DNA from: Gammaproteobacteria bacterium
GTDB taxonomy: Bacteria; Pseudomonadota; Gammaproteobacteria; Steroidobacterales; MnTg04
Length of the DNA: 5,165 nt
Direction: 5' to 3'
NCBI GenBank assembly: GCA_027297845.1
Contig: JAPUHG010000219.1
Coordinates: forward strand, 1 to 5,165
Under the pieces are notes generated by a model. The model searched no databases, was not told the DNA's origin, and saw only the letters and a list, made by a program, of their open reading frames with translations. How positions within the stretch are numbered: position 1 is the first letter of the stretch; every line of letters begins with the position of its first letter. Below are positions 1 through 5,165 of the stretch, piece by piece. Made by a program: the position numbers and the translations under genes.

Positions 1-572
1 CGTCGTTTCTGGCGATAATCGGCGCTGCCGGCCTGGCCATCGGCCTGGCCTTGCAATCGTCATTGTCGAACTTTTCATCAGGAATCATGCTGATTCTGTT
101 TCGCCCGTTCAAAGCCGGAGATTTTGTCGAGGCCGGTGGAACGTTGGGCACGGTTGAACAAATCAATGTTTTCAATACGGTCATGAAGACCGGTGACAAC
201 CGGGAAATTATTGTGCCGAACGCGCAGATTTTCGGCGGCACAATAACCAATTTTTCCGCCAAGGCTACCCGGCGGATCGACCTGATCATCGGCATCGGTT
301 ACGACGATAATATCGCCAAGGCCAGGCAGATCATCAAGGACATACTGGACGCGGACGAAAGGGTTCTTGAAGACCCCGCACCGGTCATCCTGGTGATGGA
401 ACTCGGTGCCAGCAGCGTCGATCTTGCGGTGCGCCCATGGGTTAGGCGCGAAGATTACACGACCACGCGCAGCGACCTGCTGGAAAACATCAAGAGCCGT
501 CTGGAAGACGGTGGTTGCACCATCCCCTACCCGCAACAGGACGTCCATTTGTACAGGGTTGGCGATCGGTAA
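1..572 (+). CDS. mscS: Small-conductance mechanosensitive channel MscS, 5' end missing
   Basis: This is the C-terminal two thirds of an MscS-type inner-membrane channel, which opens under membrane tension and releases solutes during hypo-osmotic shock. The gene enters from the left edge; the first full codon is at 3, and the 189 visible residues correspond to about residue 95 onward of the 286-residue E. coli protein. The pore helix TM3 is clear: the small-residue Gly/Ala pattern IIGAAGLAIGLALQ matches E. coli 99-112, including the two leucines that form the gate (Leu105, Leu109). It is followed by SLSN and FRPFKAGD, the beta domain (GTVEQINVF, IVPNAQIFGGTITNFS), and the C-terminal alpha/beta cage ending in PYPQQDVHLYRV, all close to E. 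coli. One difference is that the E. coli Gly113 kink position is Ser, while the Gly121 equivalent is kept. The stop is TAA at 570-572, 9 nt before ubiG, so the two are probably co-transcribed. TM1 and TM2 are outside the window. Confidence 0.95.
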   Translation, partial: SFLAIIGAAGLAIGLALQSSLSNFSSGIMLILFRPFKAGDFVEAGGTLGTVEQINVFNTVMKTGDNREIIVPNAQIFGGTITNFSAKATRRIDLIIGIGYDDNIAKARQIIKDILDADERVLEDPAPVILVMELGASSVDLAVRPWVRREDYTTTRSDLLENIKSRLEDGGCTIPYPQQDVHLYRVGDR

Positions 573-581
573 ACCCAGATC

Positions 582-1310
582 ATGAGTGAGACCACAGAAA
601 TCAGGCCGGATAATGTCGATGCCAGCGAGATAAAAAAATTCACCGCAATGGCGGCCCGCTGGTGGGACCCGGATGGAGATTTCAAGCCGCTGCACCGACT
701 CAATCCACTAAGGCTGGATTACATTGCTCAGCGCTGCGTATTGTCCGGAGCCGCTGTCGTTGATATCGGCTGTGGCGGCGGCCTGCTGAGCGAGGCAATG
801 GCGGCAGCTGGCGCCCGGGTAACCGGCGTGGACGCAGCGGATGCCCCCTTACAGGTGGCAAAGCTCCACCTGCTCGAGAGCGGTCAGCAGGTCGATTATG
901 TGCTGTCCACGGCCGAGCAGTTTCTGGAAACGCACGCCGGGAAGTTCGATCTGGTTACCTGTCTGGAAATGCTTGAGCACGTGCCCGATCCATCTTCGGT
1001 GGTCAGTGCTTGCGCAGGTCTGGTCAAACCGGGCGGGCAGGTGATTTTCTCTACGATCAACCGCAATCCAAAGGCCTATGCCCTCGCAGTTATTGGTGCC
1101 GAATATATACTTGGCATGTTGCCAAAAGGTACCCACGACTACAGCAAGTTCATCCGGCCGTCCGAGCTGGCGGCCTGGTGCAGAGAAGCCGGACTTGTGG
1201 TCCACGATATCACCGGCATGACGTTTAACCCGCTGACCGATCAGTATCGGCTCAAGCGCGATGCCGACGTCAATTACCTGATGCATTGCAGTCGCGAGCC
1301 GGCACTCTGA
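582..1310 (+). CDS. ubiG: Ubiquinone biosynthesis O-methyltransferase UbiG
   Basis: UbiG is an S-adenosylmethionine-dependent O-methyltransferase that performs both O-methylation steps of ubiquinone synthesis at the inner face of the cytoplasmic membrane. The 242 residues match the family length (E. coli 240). The N-terminus carries the family signature NVDASEIKKF, ARWWDPDGDFKPLH and NPLRLDYI (residues 11-48). Motif I, which binds SAM, is VVDIGCGGGLLSEAMA (59-74), and the acidic residue at the end of strand 2 is Asp84 in TGVDAA. LEMLEHVPDP (128-137) holds the Glu/Glu/His cluster that I recall being linked to divalent metal binding. FSTINRN (156-162) and the conserved segment 174-195 (EYILGMLPKGTHDY, then KFIRPSEL) cover the region implicated in membrane association. 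The start is ATG 582; no good Shine-Dalgarno is visible, so translation may be coupled to mscS 9 nt upstream. The 3' end overlaps the mupP reading frame. Confidence 0.97.
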   Translation: MSETTEIRPDNVDASEIKKFTAMAARWWDPDGDFKPLHRLNPLRLDYIAQRCVLSGAAVVDIGCGGGLLSEAMAAAGARVTGVDAADAPLQVAKLHLLESGQQVDYVLSTAEQFLETHAGKFDLVTCLEMLEHVPDPSSVVSACAGLVKPGGQVIFSTINRNPKAYALAVIGAEYILGMLPKGTHDYSKFIRPSELAAWCREAGLVVHDITGMTFNPLTDQYRLKRDADVNYLMHCSREPAL

Positions 1311-1984
1311 ACTCTTTATCCATTAACCGTGTTGCGGCCGTGCTACTCGATCTGGATGGGACTCTGATCGACACCGCACCGGATATGGCCGCTGCGCTGA
1401 ATCAGTTGCTCGCTGAGCAAGACAAAGCGCCGATGGCCTACCAGGAGATCCGCCCGCATGTCTCGCGGGGCGCCGTCGGGCTGCTGAACCTGGTCTGGAC
1501 GCGCGCACACGATGAAGACGGATTTGAGACGCTCAGGCAACGGTTTCTGGAGATTTACGCCGTTTTGAATGGACAGCAATCGGTTTTGTTCGAAGGATTT
1601 GCCGAGATTCTGGATCGACTGGATGAGAGCGATATCGCGTGGGGAATCGTTACCAACAAACCCGCTTGGCTGACTGAGCCTCTGGTCAAGCATCTCGACC
1701 TGGATCGACGGATTGGTTGCCTGGTCTGTGGCGACACACTGGAGCAGCGCAAACCCCACCCGGAGCCACTGCTTCATGCCGCCAGATTGCTGAATGAAAA
1801 GCCGCAGGAATGTATTTATGTCGGCGACGCAAGGCGCGACATGGAAGCCGCAGAGAGCGCCAATATGGCGGGGGTCGCGGCTGCCTATGGCTATATACCG
1901 GGAGATTCGAATCCAGGTTCGTGGCCAGCCACAGCCATCATTGAAAAACCTGCGGAACTCATAGCGCTGATTGGCTTAAACTAG
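1286..1984 (+). CDS. mupP: HAD phosphatase, MupP type (N-acetylmuramic acid 6-phosphate phosphatase; Gph-like)
   Basis: This is a haloacid dehalogenase (HAD) family cytosolic phosphatase. Counting from TTG 1286 (232 residues), motif I is LLDLDGTLID with nucleophile Asp22 and acid/base Asp24, motif II is IVTNKP (Thr123), the motif III lysine is Lys156 in RKPHPEPLL, and motif IV is VGDARRD (Asp181, Asp185). A helical cap lies between motifs I and II. Such proteins are often labelled phosphoglycolate phosphatase (Gph). I prefer MupP because the gene sits between ubiG and a yciK-type gene as in Pseudomonas, and because the C-terminal AAYGYIPGDSNPGSW then KPAEL resembles Pseudomonas MupP from memory. 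MupP makes MurNAc from MurNAc-6-phosphate in the AmgK/MurU recycling route. The start is uncertain, since no ATG lies near the expected N-terminus. TTG 1286 overlaps ubiG by 25 nt, CTG 1307 would form a CTGA stop/start overlap, and GTG 1340 leaves only three residues before Asp22. Gph remains possible. Confidence 0.85.
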   Translation: MQSRAGTLNSLSINRVAAVLLDLDGTLIDTAPDMAAALNQLLAEQDKAPMAYQEIRPHVSRGAVGLLNLVWTRAHDEDGFETLRQRFLEIYAVLNGQQSVLFEGFAEILDRLDESDIAWGIVTNKPAWLTEPLVKHLDLDRRIGCLVCGDTLEQRKPHPEPLLHAARLLNEKPQECIYVGDARRDMEAAESANMAGVAAAYGYIPGDSNPGSWPATAIIEKPAELIALIGLN

Positions 1985-1988
1985 ACCC

Positions 1989-3305
1989 GTGACCGCAGAA
2001 ACCACCGAAAATCTGATCTGGATCCTGGCTGGCACCGGCCTCGCTGGCCTGGTCATTGGCGCGATGGCTGCCGGCTTATATTTCCTGAACAAAATGAGCC
2101 GGATCCGAGCCAGCAACAGCGCCCTTGAGTCGCAAATTAAATCTCAGGCTCAGCTAAAGGATGAACGGCAGGAAGCTTTGCACCTAGCGGAAACCAGGCT
2201 GGCCGCCAGTATGGTCGAACAAACGGGAAAATCTTTCCGCGATCACAGTGAAACGTTTCTTAAACTCGCCAAGGAAAATCTCGGCAGCCATCAGGAAAAA
2301 GCGCACGGTCTGATGCAGGCGAAGGAAAAAGCGATCGAAGCCCTGATCGAGCCGGTTACCGATGCACTCAGGAAAACAGAAGAGCAGTTGTTGCGCATCG
2401 AGAAAGAACGCAAGGAGGCTTACGGGAGCATCTACAAGGAACTGGAAATGGTAAGCAGGAGCCAGCAAGCGCTTCAGGAAGAGACGCAAAACCTGGTCAA
2501 TGCCCTGCGCCGGCCCGAAGTGCGCGGCCAATGGGGAGAACTCACGTTGCGGCGGGTCGTGGAGCTGGCGGGCATGGTCAAGCATTGCGATTTCTCGGAG
2601 CAAACCCAGATCGAAGGCGATGAAGGAGCCATTCGCCCGGATATGATCATTCATTTGCCCGAAGGCAGGACCTTGGTGGTTGACGTTAAAACGCCTCTCG
2701 ATGCCTACCTCGAGGCGACCACGGCCAAGGACGCCAAAAGCCGGCAGGCCGCCCTGGACCGTCACGCGAGGCATGTCCGCGAACGGGTACGTGAGTTGTC
2801 GAGCAAAAGCTATTGGGCGCAATTCGATGGCAGCCCGGAATTCGTCATCTTATTTGTCCCCGGCGAACAATTCCTGGCAGCCGCCCTGGATATAGAGCCC
2901 AACCTCAACGAAGAAGCCATCAAACAAAAAGTCCTGCTAACTACTCCCAATAGCCTGGTCGCGCTGCTAAAAGTGGTTGCTTATGGCTGGCGCCAGATGA
3001 CGCTTGCCGAAAACGCCGAGCGCATCAGGGATCTTGGCCAGGATCTTCACAGCAGGATCGCGACCTTTGCCGGCCACCTGCAAAAATTAGGGCGCCAGCT
3101 CGGTAGCAGCATCGACGCCTATAACAGCGCGGTGGGATCCCTGGAGCGAAAAGTCCTGCCAGGCGCTCGGAAATTCATCGACATGGGAATACGCGCATCC
3201 AAAGAGATGCCTGAGCTTGAACCTTTGGACAAAACGGCGCGCCAGCTTCAGTCGCCTCACGATGAAGAAACAACGGACGAAGACCCAGCGGGGAAAAAAA
3301 AGTAG
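1989..3305 (+). CDS. rmuC: DNA recombination protein RmuC, membrane-anchored
   Basis: RmuC limits DNA inversion at short inverted repeats in E. coli and has a restriction-endonuclease-like fold; its exact biochemical activity is poorly defined. The 438 residues (E. coli 475) comprise a single N-terminal membrane anchor (about 9-33) followed by the basic patch NKMSRIR, suggesting that the bulk is cytoplasmic. A long charged coiled-coil region follows (about 38-170), then the RmuC core. Core landmarks are RGQWGE (Glu184), RPDMIIHLPEG (Asp218) and VVDVKTPLDAY (Asp232, Lys234), a plausible PD-(D/E)xK catalytic set, followed by VALLKVVAYGWRQ and SIDAYNSAVGSLERKVLPGARKF. The acidic tail ends in GKKK. 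The start is GTG 1989, 4 nt after the mupP stop, with no visible Shine-Dalgarno, which suggests coupled translation. The stop is preceded by eight A residues containing A AAA AAG in phase; a one-base loss there would extend the protein to 465 residues (see findings). Confidence 0.95.
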   Translation: MTAETTENLIWILAGTGLAGLVIGAMAAGLYFLNKMSRIRASNSALESQIKSQAQLKDERQEALHLAETRLAASMVEQTGKSFRDHSETFLKLAKENLGSHQEKAHGLMQAKEKAIEALIEPVTDALRKTEEQLLRIEKERKEAYGSIYKELEMVSRSQQALQEETQNLVNALRRPEVRGQWGELTLRRVVELAGMVKHCDFSEQTQIEGDEGAIRPDMIIHLPEGRTLVVDVKTPLDAYLEATTAKDAKSRQAALDRHARHVRERVRELSSKSYWAQFDGSPEFVILFVPGEQFLAAALDIEPNLNEEAIKQKVLLTTPNSLVALLKVVAYGWRQMTLAENAERIRDLGQDLHSRIATFAGHLQKLGRQLGSSIDAYNSAVGSLERKVLPGARKFIDMGIRASKEMPELEPLDKTARQLQSPHDEETTDEDPAGKKK

Positions 3306-3383
3306 CCGAATCCTGAGAGCGATGTCTGCCTCGGTTAGCGATCAAAGCCCGGAACAGTCGATGCCGTCCAAAGCCGCCTTTAA
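3306..3383 (+). other. Short gap between rmuC and the dehydrogenase gene
   Basis: This is the only intergenic stretch longer than about 20 bases in the window. I see no stable hairpin followed by a T-run and no convincing -35/-10 pair, so there is no evidence that it separates two transcripts. The frame at 3301-3387 is open throughout and contains ATG 3322, ending in a TGA that overlaps the downstream ATG as ATGA. The sequence becomes AT-richer from about 3378 into the start of the next gene. Confidence 0.5.
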
Positions 3384-4157
3384 ATGAACCAAGTCGAAAA
3401 CATGCAAAATATAAGTAGCTATGAGGCGGCGGACGGATTGTTGGACGACCGTGTCATCCTGATTAGTGGCGTAACCGATGGGATAGGCCGCGCGCTGGCC
3501 GTCAAATGCGCCGCGCTTGGCGCAACGACTATTCTACTGGGTAGAAAGGTTCCTCGCCTGGAAAGTCTGCATGACGAGATTGTAGAAGCCGGTGGACCAC
3601 AACCGGGGATTTATCCTTTCAACCTGGAAACAACCGAGTGGGCGGAATACGAGAAAATTACCGACCTACTGCTCGCTGAATATGGTCGTCTTGACGGCCT
3701 GGTTCATTGTGCCGGGATGCTCGGGGAACTCAGCCCGATCGAACACCACGATCCTCATCTTTGGTATCGGGTCTTGCAGGTCAATCTTAATGCGCCATTT
3801 CTGCTGACTCGCGCTGGTATGCCGTTGTTAAGAAAATCGGCAGACCCTTCGGTCGTATTTGTTTCCAGCACGGTCGGTCGCAAGGGACGGGCCCACTGGG
3901 GCGCGTATTCGGCTTCGAAGTTCGCGATCGAAGGCCTGGCGCAGGTGCTGGCTGATGAAACCGAGAACATCCCGATGCGGGTCAATACGATCAACCCCGG
4001 CGCGACCAGAACAAAAATAAGGCGTGCTGCCTTTCCGGCCGAAGATGCCGGTCAATCGGCGCAACCCGATGAGGTACTAGCGCCCTTTCTGTATTTTCTC
4101 GGTCCGGACAGCCGTGGGGTCAGTAATCTCAGCGTAGACAGTCAGCCCAAAAACTGA
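3384..4157 (+). CDS. yciK: YciK-type short-chain dehydrogenase/reductase (SDR)
   Basis: This is a classical NAD(P)-dependent short-chain dehydrogenase with a Rossmann fold, resembling E. coli YciK; its physiological substrate is not established. From ATG 3384 it has 257 residues. The nucleotide-binding glycine motif is ISGVTDGIGRA (27-37), with Ser28 replacing the usual Thr. The structural NAG motif appears as HCAGMLGE (108-115), with Cys in place of Asn. The catalytic residues are present: Asn134 (VNLNAPF), Ser162 (FVSSTVGRKGRAHWG) and the YSASK pair Tyr175/Lys179. INPGATRTKIRRAAFP (203-218) and the ending after SRGVSNLSVDSQP follow the YciK pattern. ATG 3402 is an alternative start that gives an N-terminus nearer the family length; neither start has a visible Shine-Dalgarno. 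The gene is the last of the + strand series, and a similar gene follows mupP in Pseudomonas. Its stop abuts that of convergent rluB. Confidence 0.9.
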   Translation: MNQVENMQNISSYEAADGLLDDRVILISGVTDGIGRALAVKCAALGATTILLGRKVPRLESLHDEIVEAGGPQPGIYPFNLETTEWAEYEKITDLLLAEYGRLDGLVHCAGMLGELSPIEHHDPHLWYRVLQVNLNAPFLLTRAGMPLLRKSADPSVVFVSSTVGRKGRAHWGAYSASKFAIEGLAQVLADETENIPMRVNTINPGATRTKIRRAAFPAEDAGQSAQPDEVLAPFLYFLGPDSRGVSNLSVDSQPKN

Positions 4158-4160
4158 TCA
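4155..4160. other. Shared palindromic stop TGATCA between convergent genes
   Basis: TGATCA is its own reverse complement. Bases 4155-4157 are the TGA of the + strand dehydrogenase gene, and bases 4158-4160 read as TGA on the - strand, ending rluB. The two coding regions therefore abut with no base between them. There is no room for a terminator, and I see no hairpin with a T-run within about 60 bases on either side. Confidence 0.9.
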
Positions 4161-4985
4161 TTTAATGCGGCTGCGCCTGACCGGCGTCTTGCGCGCTGGT
4201 GTGTTTCCGGATTCGTGTTCAATCCCCGCCGCCCGGTAAAGATCGCGCACTTCGTGAGCCAGCAACGCACGGTACCGCCCCCTGGCCAGGTTTCTCGGCA
4301 ATCGCAGTGAACCATAACGGGTGCGTGAGAGTCGGCTGACGGTTACCCCAGCCGCCTCCCAAAGGCGCCTGACTTCCCGGTTTCGCCCCTCCGCCAGGGT
4401 GACGTGAAACCAGCGATTGGCGCCCTCGCCACTACCTCCCGCCACAACCGATTTGAATTTCGCTTGCCCGTCATCAAGTTCGATTCCATCGAGGAGCCGT
4501 TGGATTTTATCAGCATCGGGATTGCCCATCACACGGACTGCGTATTCGCGGATCACTTCATGGGACGGATGCATCAGGGCATTCGCCAAATTACCATCCG
4601 TAGTAAAAATCAGCAGGCCATCGGTGTTGATATCGAGACGACCAACATTGATCCAGCGGCCGCCTTTTAGCGGTGGCAAGCGTTCGAAAACTGTTTTTCG
4701 ACCTTCCGGATCGTTCCTGGTGCAAATCTCGCCAACCGGTTTGTGATACATCAGGTATTGATGATCGGCCAGAGATTTGGAGCTTACCGGTTTGTCATCG
4801 ACCTGGATTTTATCTTCGGGACCGACCGGCTGGCCAACTTCGGCAAGCCGTCCATTAATTTTAACCCGGCCTTCGGAAATCCAGCGTTCGACCTGGCGTC
4901 GCGAACCGACCCCCCGCGCCGCTAGAAATTTCTGAATGCGTTGCTTGTCAGGCGATTGACTTGTCACCGGATTCCCCAATGGCAT
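4158..4985 (-). CDS. rluB: 23S rRNA pseudouridine synthase RluB
   Basis: RluB converts uridine 2605 of 23S rRNA to pseudouridine. From ATG 4985 it has 275 residues (E. coli 291). An N-terminal S4 RNA-binding domain covers about 15-66 (RIQKFLAARGVGSRRQVE, then GRVKINGRLAEVGQPV). The catalytic domain has YLMYHKPVGEICT (77-89), the family motif NVGRLDINTDGLLIFTTDG with catalytic Asp118, and HPSHEVIREYAVRV. The conserved LAEGRNREVRRLWEAAG (197-213) and SRTRYGSLRLP (220-230) follow, and the tail is basic. The RluB, RluE and RluF proteins are similar; the presence of an S4 domain and the probable upstream scpB favour RluB. The frame is open further upstream to 5057, but a start there would overlap scpB by 110 nt. 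ATG 4985 (38 nt overlap) and GTG 4967 (20 nt overlap, preceded by GGGGA with a five-base spacer) are both credible. The stop codon touches that of the convergent dehydrogenase gene. Confidence 0.94.
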   Translation of the reverse strand: MPLGNPVTSQSPDKQRIQKFLAARGVGSRRQVERWISEGRVKINGRLAEVGQPVGPEDKIQVDDKPVSSKSLADHQYLMYHKPVGEICTRNDPEGRKTVFERLPPLKGGRWINVGRLDINTDGLLIFTTDGNLANALMHPSHEVIREYAVRVMGNPDADKIQRLLDGIELDDGQAKFKSVVAGGSGEGANRWFHVTLAEGRNREVRRLWEAAGVTVSRLSRTRYGSLRLPRNLARGRYRALLAHEVRDLYRAAGIEHESGNTPARKTPVRRSRIK

Positions 4986-4987
4986 CA
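4943..4987 (-). promoter_or_regulatory. Start region of rluB inside the scpB 3' end
   Basis: Read on the - strand, two in-frame candidates open rluB here: ATG at 4985-4983 and GTG at 4967-4965. The GTG is preceded by GGGGA and then five bases, which is the best Shine-Dalgarno-like match at either rluB start. The ATG has only a weak GGA upstream. Both lie upstream of the scpB stop (4950-4948) in a different frame, so rluB translation is probably coupled to scpB. The S4 domain begins about 14 residues after the ATG, so either start leaves it whole. Confidence 0.45.
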
Positions 4988-5165
4988 GGATCCGGCGCTG
5001 CAGACTCCGGCAGATCTTCTGCCTGCTGCTCCGCGGTTGCAGATTCAATGCTAACAACTTTCGGCGATTGACCCCCGTCTTCCACTTCCTGGACAGCCAC
5101 TATTTCATCCGGTTGCTTGGCCTCGACGGCCTGGCTGCCCAGCTCTTGCACTAAATCTTCGCTTG
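4948..5165 (-). CDS. scpB: C-terminal tail of probable segregation and condensation protein ScpB, 5' part outside window
   Basis: An open frame runs in from the right edge on the - strand and ends with TGA at 4950-4948. The visible 71 or so residues are rich in Glu, Asp, Gln, Ala and Ser (for example VEAKQPDEIVAVQEVEDGG and ATAEQQAEDLPESAAPDPDA) and look like a disordered acidic tail, with no recognisable domain. The identification rests on context: scpB commonly lies directly upstream of rluB, and ScpB proteins often end in a variable acidic extension after the winged-helix core. ScpB works with ScpA and SMC in chromosome condensation. The winged-helix domains would lie beyond 5165, so the name is an inference. 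A GTG at 5151 exists in frame, but the frame stays open to the edge, so it is probably internal. The 3' end overlaps the start region of rluB. Confidence 0.6.
   Translation of the reverse strand, partial: SEDLVQELGSQAVEAKQPDEIVAVQEVEDGGQSPKVVSIESATAEQQAEDLPESAAPDPDAIGESGDKSIA

Noticed and set aside
78..695. Long open frame on the - strand (205 codons) across mscS and the start of ubiG
   Set aside because: It lies opposite MscS and UbiG, whose sequences are strongly conserved; the translation has no recognisable motif and looks like the complement of GC-biased codons.
849..1286. Open frame of 145 codons on the - strand inside ubiG
   Set aside because: It is antisense to the UbiG catalytic core, with no recognisable protein features.
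1343..1777. Open frame of 144 codons on the - strand inside mupP
   Set aside because: It is antisense to the conserved HAD motifs, and its translation has no recognisable domain.
2184..2822. Long open frame on the - strand (212 codons) inside rmuC
   Set aside because: It is fully antisense to the conserved RmuC core, has no recognisable domain and no upstream ribosome site, so it is a shadow frame.
3398..3425. AT-rich AATATAAG resembling a -10 box at the start of the dehydrogenase gene
   Set aside because: It lies inside the coding region downstream of both candidate starts, with no matching -35, so it cannot serve this gene sensibly.
4160..4200. GC-rich stretch just after the convergent stops as a possible terminator
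   Set aside because: I could not find a continuous stem followed by a T-run on either strand; it encodes the basic RluB tail.
4417..4746. Open frame of 109 codons on the + strand inside rluB
   Set aside because: It is antisense to the RluB catalytic domain; the Ser/Pro-rich translation looks like a shadow frame.
1..5165. Possible new defence or mobile system in the window
   Set aside because: Every reading frame of size is a known housekeeping family or a shadow. There are no transposase, integrase or phage motifs, repeat arrays or sharp composition shifts.

Overview
The window looks like ordinary chromosomal housekeeping DNA from a gammaproteobacterium outside the enterics. It is moderately GC-rich by eye and gene-dense. 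Three things support this placement: UbiG (ubiquinone synthesis), a MupP-type phosphatase beside UbiG and a YciK-type dehydrogenase as in Pseudomonas, and an RluB gene preceded by what looks like the end of scpB (a condensin partner used where MukBEF is absent). I cannot name a genus.

Layout. On the + strand, one tightly packed series runs left to right: the 3' part of an MscS mechanosensitive channel gene (1-572), ubiG (582-1310), mupP (about 1286/1307-1984), rmuC (1989-3305) and a YciK-type short-chain dehydrogenase (3384 or 3402-4157). Spacings are 9 nt, an overlap, 4 nt and about 78 nt, so an operon is likely. On the - strand, rluB (4158-about 4985) and the 3' end of a probable scpB (4948-5165, running off the window) point towards the series. 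The two convergent series meet with no intergenic base: the palindrome TGATCA supplies both stop codons.

How the genes relate. UbiG methylates ubiquinone precursors. MupP dephosphorylates MurNAc-6-phosphate for cell wall recycling. RmuC is a membrane-anchored nuclease-fold protein that limits inversion at inverted repeats. The dehydrogenase has no firm substrate. MscS releases solutes on hypo-osmotic shock. These do not form one pathway; the linkage looks like conserved synteny. RluB modifies 23S rRNA and ScpB acts in chromosome segregation, a pairing common in bacteria.

The only gap above about 20 bases is 3306-3383. I saw no RNA gene, mobile element, CRISPR array or convincing promoter or terminator, and no undescribed system. 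The most interesting details are local: an A8 run with a frameshift-type heptamer at the rmuC stop, non-ATG or overlapping starts, a Gly-to-Ser change at the MscS pore-helix kink, and the zero-length convergent junction.
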